Shown here: positions 1 through 7,659 of the stretch, in pieces
Numbering within the stretch: position 1 is the stretch's first letter
How the letters are laid out: each line of letters opens with the position of its first letter
Source of the DNA: Paludibacter sp.
GTDB taxonomy: Bacteria; Bacteroidota; Bacteroidia; Bacteroidales; Paludibacteraceae
Direction: 5' to 3'
Assembly (NCBI GenBank): GCA_024709185.1
Contig: JANJXE010000067.1
Span: 1 to 8,584 of the forward strand
Length of the DNA stretch: 8,584 bases
Program-made: the position numbers and the translations under genes
The notes under the pieces: generated by a model
The model's database searches: none
Seen by the model: the letters and a program-made list of their open reading frames with translations, nothing else
Told to the model about the DNA's origin: nothing

Positions 1-1151
1 AGCGCGCAGGGACAGGCAATTACCAATACGGTGACCAAAGCGAGTAATCCCTGAGTGAAGGCGTTTTCTCCACCGAAAATATTCCAGATTACGAAGGATA
101 GTAAGGCAATGCCAATAACAACAGGTACGAAGACCGCAGCAATTTTGTCCACCAGTTGCTGAACCGGCGCCTTGCTGCCCTGTGCTTCCTGTACCATCCG
201 AATGATGCGGGCGAGAAGCGTAGAGGAGCCCACTTTTTCGGCTTCAAAAACAAAACTCCCTTTCTGGTTGATGGTGCCTGCAAAAACAGGTGTTCCCTCT
301 TCTTTTAAAACGGCCAGCGGCTCGCCGGTAAGCATGCTTTCATCGACATAGGAAGTTCCACTAATAACTCTTCCATCTACTGCGATTTTTTCACCAGGGT
401 GCACCAAAAGCTGGTCGCCGGTTTGCACCTGAGCCAGGTTGATGGTCTGGTGAATTCCCTTCGAATCGATGCGTGTCACTTCATTGGGTTGTAGTCCCAT
501 CAGTTTTTTCAGGGCCGATGAGGTATTCCCTTTTGCCTTCTCTTCCAGTAATTTACCCAAAAGGATAAAAGTGATGATAACGGCTGCTGCTTCGAAATAA
601 ACATGCGCATGTAATCCGCGGTTGTGCCAGAAATCGGCCGCAAGAACATTGAATACGCTGAATAAATAAGCAACTCCGGTGCTGAGTGCCACAAGGGTAT
701 CCATATTGGCTCTTCGGTGACGGGCCTGTTTCCATGCATTTACAAAAAAATCGCGACCCAGCCAAAAAACCACCGGGGTTGAAAGTGCCCACATCAGCTC
801 GTTTGCAAAGGGCATATTCATAAATACCATTCCAATAACAGCCACCGGAATAGACAAAGCCGCTGCCCAAAATGTTCTGATTTTGAGTGTTCTGAATTTT
901 TGTTGTTGAAGTTGTGCTACTGTTTCCTGTTGATTATCTTCCTGCAGTACCAGGTCGTATCCCACCGACTGCAGCGCTTTCTGCAAATCTTCCGGTTTTA
1001 GAAGCATTGAATCATATTCTACAGTAACTTCAGCCGAAGCGTAATTCACAGTGGCATTTTGTACTCCGGCAATCGATCGGAGAATGCTTTCCACACTGCC
1101 AGCACAGGCAGCACAGGTCATTTCCAACACAGGAAAAGTCTTTTTTGTCAT
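1..1151 (-). CDS. copA: Copper-exporting P1B-type ATPase CopA, N-terminal part (cut by window edge)
   Basis: Inner-membrane pump that uses ATP to export Cu(I). I translated 383 codons from ATG at 1151; the frame is still open at position 1. Residues 5-68 form one heavy-metal-associated domain with the metal-binding MTCAAC motif (C13, C16). Membrane segments lie at about 93-112, 118-137, 152-172 and 183-203, with the typical GRDFF...NMDTL stretch (132-153) between segments 2 and 3. The actuator domain follows, with the dephosphorylation motif TGEP at 275-278, then membrane segments at about 338-358 and from 366. The last residues are IACPCA, the CPC metal-site motif (C380, C382) that marks Cu/Ag pumps. 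The phosphorylation (DKTGT), nucleotide-binding and final membrane parts lie outside the window. An in-frame stop 13 codons upstream with no other ATG between supports the start. Cu(I) is the likely substrate; Ag(I) is possible. Confidence 0.95.
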   Translation of the reverse strand, partial: MTKKTFPVLEMTCAACAGSVESILRSIAGVQNATVNYASAEVTVEYDSMLLKPEDLQKALQSVGYDLVLQEDNQQETVAQLQQQKFRTLKIRTFWAAALSIPVAVIGMVFMNMPFANELMWALSTPVVFWLGRDFFVNAWKQARHRRANMDTLVALSTGVAYLFSVFNVLAADFWHNRGLHAHVYFEAAAVIITFILLGKLLEEKAKGNTSSALKKLMGLQPNEVTRIDSKGIHQTINLAQVQTGDQLLVHPGEKIAVDGRVISGTSYVDESMLTGEPLAVLKEEGTPVFAGTINQKGSFVFEAEKVGSSTLLARIIRMVQEAQGSKAPVQQLVDKIAAVFVPVVIGIALLSFVIWNIFGGENAFTQGLLALVTVLVIACPCA

Positions 1152-1173
1152 CTTGAATGGATTGTTGGGTTGT

Positions 1174-1220
1174 CGAACATTACTGGTTATCGGAAAACAG
1201 TTGGAAGTGCAAAATGTTCG
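1174..1220. repeat. Inverted repeat in the copA leader (8-bp arms, 31-nt spacer)
   Basis: CGAACATT at 1174-1181 is matched by AATGTTCG at 1213-1220, upstream of the copA start on the minus strand. It could be a leader hairpin or a paired regulator site, but an 8-bp match in AT-rich sequence may be chance. The remainder of 1152-1325 shows no gene, and I found no convincing TAnnTTTG box for copA there. Confidence 0.3.
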
Positions 1221-1325
1221 GTAATTCTCGTAAAATCAACATTATTCCGAAATTCAATTTTTCCGTTTTCTATCCAAAATCCGGGTAATTTCGGGACGGA
1301 AGTTGTGCAATTGCAATAAAACAAT

Positions 1326-1362
1326 AAACGCTAACAATCTTATTTTAAGATTATTAGCGTTT
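1326..1362 (-). terminator. Hairpin terminator after tRNA-Phe
   Basis: Positions 1326-1342 pair with 1346-1362: 9 bp (AAACGCTAA with TTAGCGTTT), one C/A mismatch, then 7 bp (AATCTTA with TAAGATT), closed by a 3-nt loop. Read on the minus strand it starts 7 nt after the tRNA 3' end and is followed by the U-rich run ATTGTTTTATTG, as expected of an intrinsic terminator. The plus-strand side also ends in five T's, so it may work both ways. Confidence 0.75.
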
Positions 1363-1369
1363 TTGACTG

Positions 1370-1442
1370 TGGTACCACCAGGAATCGAACCGGGGACACA
1401 AGGATTTTCAGTCCTTTGCTCTACCAACTGAGCTATGGTACC
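1370..1442 (-). tRNA. tRNA-Phe (anticodon GAA)
   Basis: The minus strand folds into a complete 73-nt cloverleaf. The acceptor stem GGTACCA/TGGTACC is a perfect 7 bp (1436-1442 with 1371-1377). The D arm is GCTC-AGTTGGTA-GAGC, the anticodon arm AAGGA-CTGAAAA-TCCTT with anticodon GAA, the variable loop GTGTC, and the T arm CCCGG-TTCGATT-CCTGG. The discriminator base is A (1370), and no CCA is encoded, so the end must be added enzymatically. The third pair of the T stem is a C-U mismatch, the only flaw in the fold. It has its own promoter upstream and a hairpin terminator downstream, so it is a single-gene transcription unit. Confidence 0.96.
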
Positions 1443-1457
1443 TCTTGTTTGCGGGTG

Positions 1458-1488
1458 CAAATATACGGCGATTTTTTGATTCTGCAAA
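1458..1488 (-). promoter_or_regulatory. Bacteroidota-type promoter for tRNA-Phe
   Basis: On the minus strand, TATATTTG (1465-1458) fits the -7 consensus TAnnTTTG exactly. TTTG (1488-1485) supplies the -33 box with a 19-nt spacer, the usual distance for the main Bacteroidota sigma factor. The -7 box ends 15 nt before the mature 5' end of the tRNA, leaving a short leader for RNase P to remove. Confidence 0.8.
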
Positions 1489-1508
1489 CGAAAAACAAAA
1501 AAAAATCG

Positions 1509-1528
1509 TAATTTTGCAGCTATAGCTG
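1509..1528 (+). promoter_or_regulatory. -7 box and overlapping palindrome for the antiporter gene
   Basis: TAATTTTG (1509-1516) is a perfect TAnnTTTG match on the plus strand. No TTG lies at the expected -33 distance, so the promoter may be weak or activator-dependent. The next 12 bases, CAGCTATAGCTG (1517-1528), are a perfect palindrome covering the expected transcription start at about 1523. That placement would suit a repressor operator, though a 12-nt palindrome may be fortuitous. The predicted leader is about 50 nt. Confidence 0.5.
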
Positions 1529-1572
1529 GCAACCGCTTTAAAGTTGTTGGTCTATCTTATCAGTAATTGCCT

Positions 1573-3069
1573 ATGGATCTGAATTTTGATTTTTTTATTC
1601 TTATTGCTTCTGTGTTGCTGTTCTTCAGCCTCATTGCCGGCAAGACCGGCTATAAATACGGGGTGCCCACGCTCTTACTATTCCTTTTTATTGGAATCAT
1701 TTCCGGTAGCGGGGGTTTTGGTATAGAGTTCAGTTCGCCAAGTATTACCCAATACATTGGTGTTTTAGCACTCAATATTATATTGTTTTCAGGCGGGATG
1801 GATACCCGAATTTCAGAAATTAAACCCATTTATCGAGAAGGAATTGTATTGGCAACAGTAGGTGTACTGCTTACTGCCCTGATTACAGGTTTTTTTGTTT
1901 ACTGGCTTACTAATAGTGTGTTACATAGTGTAACCTTTTCTTTACTCGAATCAATGTTGCTTGCAGGTGTTATGTCATCGACCGATTCGGCTTCAGTTTT
2001 CTCCATCTTACGGTCGAAAAATCTTTCCATGAAACAGAATCTGCGGCCCTTGCTGGAGCTCGAAAGTGGTAGTAACGATCCGATGGCCTATATGATTACC
2101 ATCGTGATGATCCAACTGTTGAGTGCACCTGAAATCAGTGGTTGGATGGTACTGTTGCAGTTTTTACAGCAGTTATTGTTTGGTGCAGGTGCCGGTTATC
2201 TGCTGGGTAAATTTGCTGTTAAACTAATTAATGGAATCAATCTGGATAACGATGCGCTTTATTCGGTGCTAATGTTGACGATTATGTTTTTTATTTACGG
2301 GTTGACCACTCAGTTGGGAGGAAATGGTTATCTCGCTGTATATCTGGGCGGTTTAATAATTGGAAATCATAAAGTGGTGCACCGTAGAAGTACCACGAAA
2401 TTTTTTGATGGAATTACCTGGCTGATGCAAATTATCATGTTCCTCACACTAGGATTACTGGTTGAGCCACGAGAGTTGCTTCCTGTTGCCGGAATCGGCA
2501 TTATTGTAGGATTGTTTATGATTCTGGTATCCCGACCTCTTTCGGTATTCTTGAGCTTACTACCTTTTAAGAATCTGACATTTAACGCCAGATTGTTCAC
2601 ATCCTGGGTAGGACTTCGAGGGGCAGTGCCCATCATATTTGCCACCTATCCTATGGTTAACGATGTGCCGCAAGCCAAAATGATTTTCAATATCGTATTT
2701 TTTATCACGATTTTGTCATTGATGGTTCAGGGAACTACCGTGTCGTTGTTAGCCAACTGGCTAAACTTATCAAAAATTTTACCTTCACGTCCAAAATTGA
2801 AAGAGTTTGATGTTGAATTTTCGGACGAAATTAAATCGGCGACCTGTGAAATTACGGTGAATAAAGAAATGCTGAAACAAGGCCATAATTTATTGAATAT
2901 CAATCTTCCGGAGCACACCTTGGTGGTGATGGTTAAACGAGATAATCGCTATTTTATCCCCCGGGGAAATACGCACCTGGAAGAAGGCGATTCGTTGCTG
3001 GTGATTACCGATAATGAAGAGGCGATGCGGGAAACATACAGGCAGCTGGGAATTACCCCGCTGGAATGA
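1573..3069 (+). CDS. nhaP2: CPA1-family K+(Na+)/H+ antiporter with TrkA-C domain (NhaP2-like)
   Basis: Inner-membrane cation/proton exchanger, probably K+ (or Na+) efflux against H+ for pH and osmotic control. The 498-residue protein has about 12 hydrophobic segments (from residue 6 to about 390) and CPA1 signatures: STDSAS with D138, ESGSNDP with N168-D169 (expected ion-binding pair), and GLRGAVPII with R349. The C-terminal ~85 residues (from about 412) look like a TrkA-C/RCK ligand-binding domain, ending in a typical GDSLLVITDN stretch. This arrangement is that of the NhaP2/CvrA group; the symbol is a family-level match and the ion specificity is inferred. I prefer ATG at 1573. An in-frame TTG at 1567, right after a TAA, would add only two residues (MP). 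No terminator is obvious before the next gene. Confidence 0.9.
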   Translation: MDLNFDFFILIASVLLFFSLIAGKTGYKYGVPTLLLFLFIGIISGSGGFGIEFSSPSITQYIGVLALNIILFSGGMDTRISEIKPIYREGIVLATVGVLLTALITGFFVYWLTNSVLHSVTFSLLESMLLAGVMSSTDSASVFSILRSKNLSMKQNLRPLLELESGSNDPMAYMITIVMIQLLSAPEISGWMVLLQFLQQLLFGAGAGYLLGKFAVKLINGINLDNDALYSVLMLTIMFFIYGLTTQLGGNGYLAVYLGGLIIGNHKVVHRRSTTKFFDGITWLMQIIMFLTLGLLVEPRELLPVAGIGIIVGLFMILVSRPLSVFLSLLPFKNLTFNARLFTSWVGLRGAVPIIFATYPMVNDVPQAKMIFNIVFFITILSLMVQGTTVSLLANWLNLSKILPSRPKLKEFDVEFSDEIKSATCEITVNKEMLKQGHNLLNINLPEHTLVVMVKRDNRYFIPRGNTHLEEGDSLLVITDNEEAMRETYRQLGITPLE

Positions 3070-3142
3070 ACCTTTTTAATGATTAATGGGTGGGTACGAA
3101 ACAGGATTTACAAGAAATAACAATTTATACTTTTAAATATTT

Positions 3143-3580
3143 ATGAAACAAGCAATTATTACTACAGAGAAAGGCGTTATGAAGGTGGAGTTTTACGAAA
3201 ACGATGCACCCAATACAGTTAAAAACTTTTGCGATCTGGCTACGAAGGGCTTCTACAACGGCCTCACTTTTCATCGGGTTATTCCCGATTTTGTGATTCA
3301 GGGTGGTTGTCCGAATGGTACCGGCAGTGGAGGTCCGGGTTACAAAATTGATTGTGAGCTCGATGGCGACAATCAGTACCACGATCGCGGTGTGTTGTCG
3401 ATGGCTCATGCAGGTCGTAATACCGGTGGTTCGCAATTTTTCATCTGCCACAGTCGCCGCAATACCGCTCACCTCGACCGGCATCACACCTGCTTCGGCA
3501 AAGTGGTGGAAGGGTTGGAGGTTATTGATGCTATCCGACAGGGAGATAAAATGATAACTGTGGAGATAGTGGAGGGATAA
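3143..3580 (+). CDS. Cyclophilin-type peptidyl-prolyl cis-trans isomerase
   Basis: Folding helper that speeds cis-trans isomerisation of Xaa-Pro bonds. The 145-residue protein is a bare cyclophilin domain without signal peptide or lipobox, so it should be cytoplasmic (PpiB-like). Signatures are [13 protein letters not shown] (residues 43-55) with the catalytic arginine R45, F50 and Q53, and [16 protein letters not shown] (86-101). H115 matches the conserved active-site histidine. Where human cyclophilin A has the cyclosporin-contacting tryptophan (W121), this protein has H110, so weak cyclosporin binding is expected (inference from alignment by eye). ATG at 3143 is 73 nt after the antiporter stop; the upstream DNA is AT-rich without a clear Shine-Dalgarno. 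The two genes might be co-transcribed, but nothing links their functions. Confidence 0.93.
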   Translation: MKQAIITTEKGVMKVEFYENDAPNTVKNFCDLATKGFYNGLTFHRVIPDFVIQGGCPNGTGSGGPGYKIDCELDGDNQYHDRGVLSMAHAGRNTGGSQFFICHSRRNTAHLDRHHTCFGKVVEGLEVIDAIRQGDKMITVEIVEG

Positions 3581-3583
3581 GAG

Positions 3584-3637
3584 CTGAAAATTTTCAACAG
3601 TCCGAATATGTCGGACAGTTGAAAAGTCAACTTTCAG
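3584..3637. repeat. Nested inverted repeat after the isomerase gene
   Basis: TTTTCAACAGTCCG (3591-3604) pairs with CGGACAGTTGAAAA (3612-3625), 14 bp with one A/A mismatch and a 7-nt loop. An outer pair, CTGAAA (3584-3589) with TTTCAG (3632-3637), can extend it. GTTGA/TCAAC (3618-3622 with 3627-3631) offers an alternative hairpin. It starts 4 nt after the isomerase stop, where a terminator is expected, but no T run follows on the plus strand. It may instead protect the mRNA 3' end or be a dispersed intergenic palindrome. Confidence 0.6.
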
Positions 3638-3715
3638 AAGAAGTTTAAGCTAATAAAACTGGCTTTTAGGGAAATCATCGAGTGCATTAAATTTGCGATA
3701 GCTAAAAATATTTCG

Positions 3716-3749
3716 CAGTTTAGAAAAAACAGTTTAAATTTCAGTTAAA
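3716..3749 (+). repeat. Three short CAGTT(T)A direct repeats upstream of hsdR
   Basis: CAGTTTAG (3716-3723), CAGTTTAA (3730-3737) and CAGTTAAA (3742-3749) start 14 and 12 nt apart, just upstream of the -7 box at 3756. Their position would suit an activator or repressor of the restriction operon. Being short and AT-rich, they could be chance. Confidence 0.3.
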
Positions 3750-3755
3750 AATTTG

Positions 3756-3763
3756 TAGTTTTG
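3756..3763 (+). promoter_or_regulatory. -7 box of the hsd operon
   Basis: TAGTTTTG is a perfect TAnnTTTG match, placed so that transcription would start near 3770, about 24 nt before the hsdR start. At the -33 position there is only TTTA (3733-3736), one base from TTTG. This is the only good box in the 213-nt gap and most likely drives the whole hsd operon. Confidence 0.55.
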
Positions 3764-3793
3764 TCAGGTGTAAATAAACCGATTCGGCATTAG

Positions 3794-6178
3794 TTGAAAC
3801 CCGAAAATATTTTTAATACCTTGGCAGAATTTCATAAAAAAGAACTCAGCGAGTCTGATATCTGTGACAAGTTTATCACCCCGGCAATTGTAAATGCCGG
3901 ATGGGATTCAATGACTCAAATCCGAAGAGAATTCCCTCTTACACCTGGACCTGTTGTAGTAAGAGGTTCGTTATCAGCCCGAAATAAAAAGAAAAGAAAA
4001 TTTGCCGATTATGCTTTGTTTTGGGAACCTGGTATTCCAATCGCCGTTGTCGAAGCTAAAGATAATAATCATACAGTTAGTCATGGTATGCAACAAGCTC
4101 TTGGATATGCCGCTATCATGGACGTACCAAGTGTTTTCAGTTCGAATGGCGATGCTTTTGCTTATCACAATAAAATGGCAGGTGAAAGTGAAGAGGTGGA
4201 GACAGAATTCCCGATGGATGAATTTCCATCGCCAGAATTACTATGGAAACGCTACAAAAAGTACAGAGGGATTGATGAGGAAGATGAAGACCTGATTACC
4301 CAGCCATTTTATACCGATGGTTCAGGTAAAGATCCCCGCTATTATCAGGTAGAAGCAATCAATCGCACCATCGAAGCTGTAGCAAAAGGGCAGAAACGTA
4401 TTTTGTTGGTGATGGCTACAGGAACCGGTAAAACCTACACAACTTTTCAAATTATCTGGCGCTTGTGGAAAGCCAGGGTGGTGAAAAGGGTGTTGTTTCT
4501 GGTGGATAGAAATATCCTGGCCGATCAGGCGAAGAACAATGATTTCAAGCCTTTTGGATCAGTAATGACCAAAATTGCTAACCGTAGAATTGATACTTCC
4601 TACGAAATTTATCTCGGATTGTACCAGGCTATTACCGGACAAAACGAGGAGGATAAGATATTTAAGAATGTTTCGAAAGATTTCTTCGACCTGATCGTTA
4701 TTGACGAGTGTCACCGCGGTAGTGCTGCCGATGATGCTTCGTGGCGTGAAATTCTCGAATATTTTGAAAACGCCATTCAGATTGGATTGACCGCTACTCC
4801 TAAAGAGACAAAATATGTTTCCAATATCACGTATTTTGGAGAGCCGGTTTATACCTATAGCTTGAAACAAGGCATTTACGATGGATTTCTGGCTCCTTAC
4901 AAGGTGATAAAAATCGATATCGATAAGGATGTGGAAGGATGGACGCCTCCGCCGGGTATGAAGGATGATTTGGGGAGTGAGGTAGAGAGTCGTACGTATA
5001 ACCAGATTGATATGGATCGTATTCTTGTCCTAAACAAGCGTACTAAGTTGGTGGCCGAAAGGGTGATGCAATTGCTCAATGCGACTGACCCTTTCTCTAA
5101 AACTATAATATTCTGCGAAGATATCGACCATGCCGAACGAATGCGCAAAGCCATAGTAAACGCTGCCGGAAAATTAGCCGTCGATAATCCGAGGTATGTT
5201 ATGCGTATTACCGGCGATAGCGTGGAAGGTAAGGCTGAATTGGAGAATTTTGTGTTTACCGAGAGTAAATTTCCGGTGATTGCCACAACTTCCGAACTGA
5301 TGACAACCGGCGTTGATGCTAAGATGTGCAAACTCATTGTGCTGGATAAAACAATCCGCTCCATGACTACATTCAAACAGATTATAGGTCGCGGTACCCG
5401 CATCGAAGAAGAATACGGCAAACTATATTTCACCATCATGGATTTCAAAAAGGCCACTGAGTTGTTTCGCGATCCTGATTTCGATGGCGATCCGGTGGTA
5501 ATTTATGAACCTGATAAGGATGATGATCCGGTTCCGCCCGATCCTCCTGAAGGTGACGGGGACGATTCTGATGGCGATGAACCGGAAGTTTTTATCAATA
5601 GTCCGCGAAAGGTATATGTCAGCGGTGTGCCCGTACGTATCATTAATGAGCGCATTGAATATTATGGTGAAAATGGAGAACTGATTACTGAATCGTACCG
5701 CGATTTTACACGCAGGCAGGTGCAAAAAGAATACACTACCCTGGATGAATTCCTTCGTACATGGAATGATGCAGCCAAGAAACAAGTAATTATAGAACAA
5801 CTAGAAGAGCAGGGAATTATTCTCGATAATCTGGCTGAAGAAGTAGGAAAAGAGTATGGCGATTTTGATTTGATTTGTCATATCGCATTCGACCAGCCAC
5901 CGCTCACCCGTAAGGAACGCGCCAACAATGTGAGGAAGCGGAATTATTTCAGTAAATACGGCGAGCAGGCACGAAAGGTGCTCGATGCCCTGCTCGATAA
6001 CTATGCCGATAAGGGTATTCTGTCGATAGAGAATACCAGGGTGCTCAAGCTGAAGCCTTTCAGCACAATAGGTACACCGTATGAAATTATAAACGAAGCT
6101 TTCGGAGGAAAGGCCAACTATGAAATGGCACTCCGGGAATTAGAAAACGAACTATTTAATCAGAATAAATTAGCATGA
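3794..6178 (+). CDS. hsdR: Type I restriction enzyme subunit R (EcoEI-like HsdR)
   Basis: Motor and nuclease subunit of a type I restriction enzyme: it pulls DNA past the bound complex using ATP and cuts unmethylated DNA at a distance. In the 794 residues, the N-terminal nuclease domain (about 20-130) has a PD-(D/E)xK core of D72, E87 and K89 (VVEAK) followed by QQALGYA (100-106). The SF2 helicase motor follows, with Walker A ATGTGKT (208-214), DECH box (304-307), LTATP (332-336) and motif VI QIIGRGTR (529-536). After an acidic, proline-rich linker (572-598), residues about 620-790 resemble the EcoEI R C-terminal domain that docks on the methylase. All catalytic motifs look intact. The start is TTG at 3794, right after an in-frame TAG. 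The first ATG (residue 40) would remove the conserved CDKFITPAIVNAGWD region, so TTG is preferred. The stop overlaps hsdM by 4 bases. Confidence 0.95.
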   Translation: MKPENIFNTLAEFHKKELSESDICDKFITPAIVNAGWDSMTQIRREFPLTPGPVVVRGSLSARNKKKRKFADYALFWEPGIPIAVVEAKDNNHTVSHGMQQALGYAAIMDVPSVFSSNGDAFAYHNKMAGESEEVETEFPMDEFPSPELLWKRYKKYRGIDEEDEDLITQPFYTDGSGKDPRYYQVEAINRTIEAVAKGQKRILLVMATGTGKTYTTFQIIWRLWKARVVKRVLFLVDRNILADQAKNNDFKPFGSVMTKIANRRIDTSYEIYLGLYQAITGQNEEDKIFKNVSKDFFDLIVIDECHRGSAADDASWREILEYFENAIQIGLTATPKETKYVSNITYFGEPVYTYSLKQGIYDGFLAPYKVIKIDIDKDVEGWTPPPGMKDDLGSEVESRTYNQIDMDRILVLNKRTKLVAERVMQLLNATDPFSKTIIFCEDIDHAERMRKAIVNAAGKLAVDNPRYVMRITGDSVEGKAELENFVFTESKFPVIATTSELMTTGVDAKMCKLIVLDKTIRSMTTFKQIIGRGTRIEEEYGKLYFTIMDFKKATELFRDPDFDGDPVVIYEPDKDDDPVPPDPPEGDGDDSDGDEPEVFINSPRKVYVSGVPVRIINERIEYYGENGELITESYRDFTRRQVQKEYTTLDEFLRTWNDAAKKQVIIEQLEEQGIILDNLAEEVGKEYGDFDLICHIAFDQPPLTRKERANNVRKRNYFSKYGEQARKVLDALLDNYADKGILSIENTRVLKLKPFSTIGTPYEIINEAFGGKANYEMALRELENELFNQNKLA

Positions 6179-7638
6179 GTAATGTATCAGGCGTCATAAA
6201 ATCCATTCAGGATATTATGCGCAAAGATGTGGGTGTTGATGGCGATGCGCAACGTATCAGCCAGTTGGTGTGGATGTTGTTTTTGAAGATTTTCGACGAC
6301 CACGAAAAAGAACTGGAACTTACCGAGGATAATTATAAATCGCCTATACCTGAGTACCTGCGTTGGCGCAACTGGGCCGCCAATGCCGAAGGAATCACAG
6401 GTGATGAGTTGCTCGATTTTGTGAACCTGCAGGTTTTTCCAACGCTGAAAACCAAGCTGAATCTGCAAAATGTAAAGGCACAGGTTATCAATAGCATGTT
6501 TTTAGATGCCTACAACTACATGAAGTCAGGCACCCTAATGCGACAGGTAATCAATAAGTTGTCTGAAATTGATTTTAACACCAAAAGCGACCGCCATACT
6601 TTCGGCACCATTTACGAGCAAATTCTGAAAGACTTGCAAAGTGCTGGAAATGCAGGTGAATTTTATACCCCGAGGGCTGTTACTACTTTTATGGTCGACA
6701 GAATTGCACCGCGTTTGGAAGAAACGGTGCTTGATCCTGCCTGCGGAACCGGTGGGTTTTTATCGAATGTGATTGAGTACAAACGTGATCATTTTGTGAA
6801 GTCGCCTGCCGATGAAGAAGTGCTTCAGCGAACCATTCTCGGAGTAGAGAAGAAATCGCTGCCCCACATGCTTTGTACAACCAACATGATTTTGCACGGG
6901 ATTGAATCGCCGGTGAATATCCGGCACGACAATACGCTGAGCCGTCCGCTCATCGACTATACCAATAAGGATCGGGTAGATGTGATTGTAACCAATCCAC
7001 CTTTCGGAGGCATGGAAGAAGATGGCATTGAGAATAATTTTCCGGCATCGTACCGTACCCGCGAAACAGCCGATTTGTTCATGACCCTCATCATTCATCT
7101 GCTGAAAAAGGACGGGCGCGCAGCGTTGGTTTTACCTGATGGCTTTTTGTTTGGCGAAGGCATCAAAACCCGCATTAAGGAAAAACTGATGACCGAATGC
7201 AACCTGCACACCATTGTGCGACTGCCCAATGGCGTGTTTAGTCCCTACACCGGCATCAAAACCAACCTCTTGTTTTTCACCAAAGGCACACCCACCGAAT
7301 CAGTTTGGTATTACGAACATCCCTATCCCGAAGGTGTAAAAAGCTACAACAAAACCAAGCCCATGCGTTTCGAGGAATTTGAAACCGAAATAGCATGGTG
7401 GGGTAACGAAGCCGATGGATTTGCCGCGAGGGTAGAAAATGCACAGGCATGGAAAGTTGGGGTTGACGAGATTAAAGCCCGCAATTATAATTTAGACATC
7501 AAGAATCCGCATGTGGGCGAGCAAATCAACCACGATCCGGAAGTGTTGCTTAAACAATATCAGGTACAACAAGATAAAATTCAGGAGTTGCGCAATCAGA
7601 TAAAAGCAATTCTGAGCGAAGCGCTCAATAACAAATAA
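6175..7638 (+). CDS. hsdM: Type I restriction-modification DNA methyltransferase subunit M
   Basis: Transfers a methyl group from S-adenosylmethionine to N6 of adenine in the site chosen by HsdS; as an M2S complex it is the modification enzyme and the core of the restriction complex. The 487-residue protein has an N-terminal helical HsdM_N-type domain (about 1-135), then the methyltransferase domain. GEFYTPR lies at 161-167, the AdoMet-binding motif DPACGTGGF at 187-195, and the catalytic NPPFGG of the gamma-type N6-adenine methylases at 274-279. The last ~40 residues are charged and probably coiled-coil, a likely contact surface with HsdS. The ATG overlaps the hsdR stop (ATGA), indicating translational coupling. 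Length and motifs are normal for the family, with no sign of decay. Confidence 0.96.
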   Translation: MSNVSGVIKSIQDIMRKDVGVDGDAQRISQLVWMLFLKIFDDHEKELELTEDNYKSPIPEYLRWRNWAANAEGITGDELLDFVNLQVFPTLKTKLNLQNVKAQVINSMFLDAYNYMKSGTLMRQVINKLSEIDFNTKSDRHTFGTIYEQILKDLQSAGNAGEFYTPRAVTTFMVDRIAPRLEETVLDPACGTGGFLSNVIEYKRDHFVKSPADEEVLQRTILGVEKKSLPHMLCTTNMILHGIESPVNIRHDNTLSRPLIDYTNKDRVDVIVTNPPFGGMEEDGIENNFPASYRTRETADLFMTLIIHLLKKDGRAALVLPDGFLFGEGIKTRIKEKLMTECNLHTIVRLPNGVFSPYTGIKTNLLFFTKGTPTESVWYYEHPYPEGVKSYNKTKPMRFEEFETEIAWWGNEADGFAARVENAQAWKVGVDEIKARNYNLDIKNPHVGEQINHDPEVLLKQYQVQQDKIQELRNQIKAILSEALNNK

Positions 7639-7659
7639 CTACTTAACAATTAATTTTTT

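Noticed and set aside
553..870. Minus-strand open frame of 105 codons within copA
   Set aside because: Another frame of the same strand as copA; the copA frame carries all P-type ATPase motifs and is uninterrupted.
1254..1532. Minus-strand open frame of 92 codons over the tRNA region
   Set aside because: It reads straight through the tRNA-Phe gene, its terminator and its promoter; the peptide AQLVEQRTENPCVPGSIPGG is the familiar false translation of a tRNA gene.
3128..3135. TACTTTTA as a -7 box for the isomerase gene
   Set aside because: Seven of eight consensus bases, but only 7 nt before the ATG and without a TTG at the -33 distance; it would need a leaderless transcript.
3125..3487. Antisense open frame of 120 codons opposite the isomerase gene
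   Set aside because: Covered by a clear cyclophilin gene on the plus strand; no motif or promoter supports it.
3581..3793. Small gene or phage attachment site between the isomerase gene and hsdR
   Set aside because: No open frame with a plausible start, no tRNA-like end and no long direct repeat; only the hairpin, short repeats and -7 box were found.
4897..5457. Antisense open frame of 186 codons opposite hsdR
   Set aside because: Long but fully inside hsdR on the other strand, with no recognisable domain; hsdR has all expected motifs.
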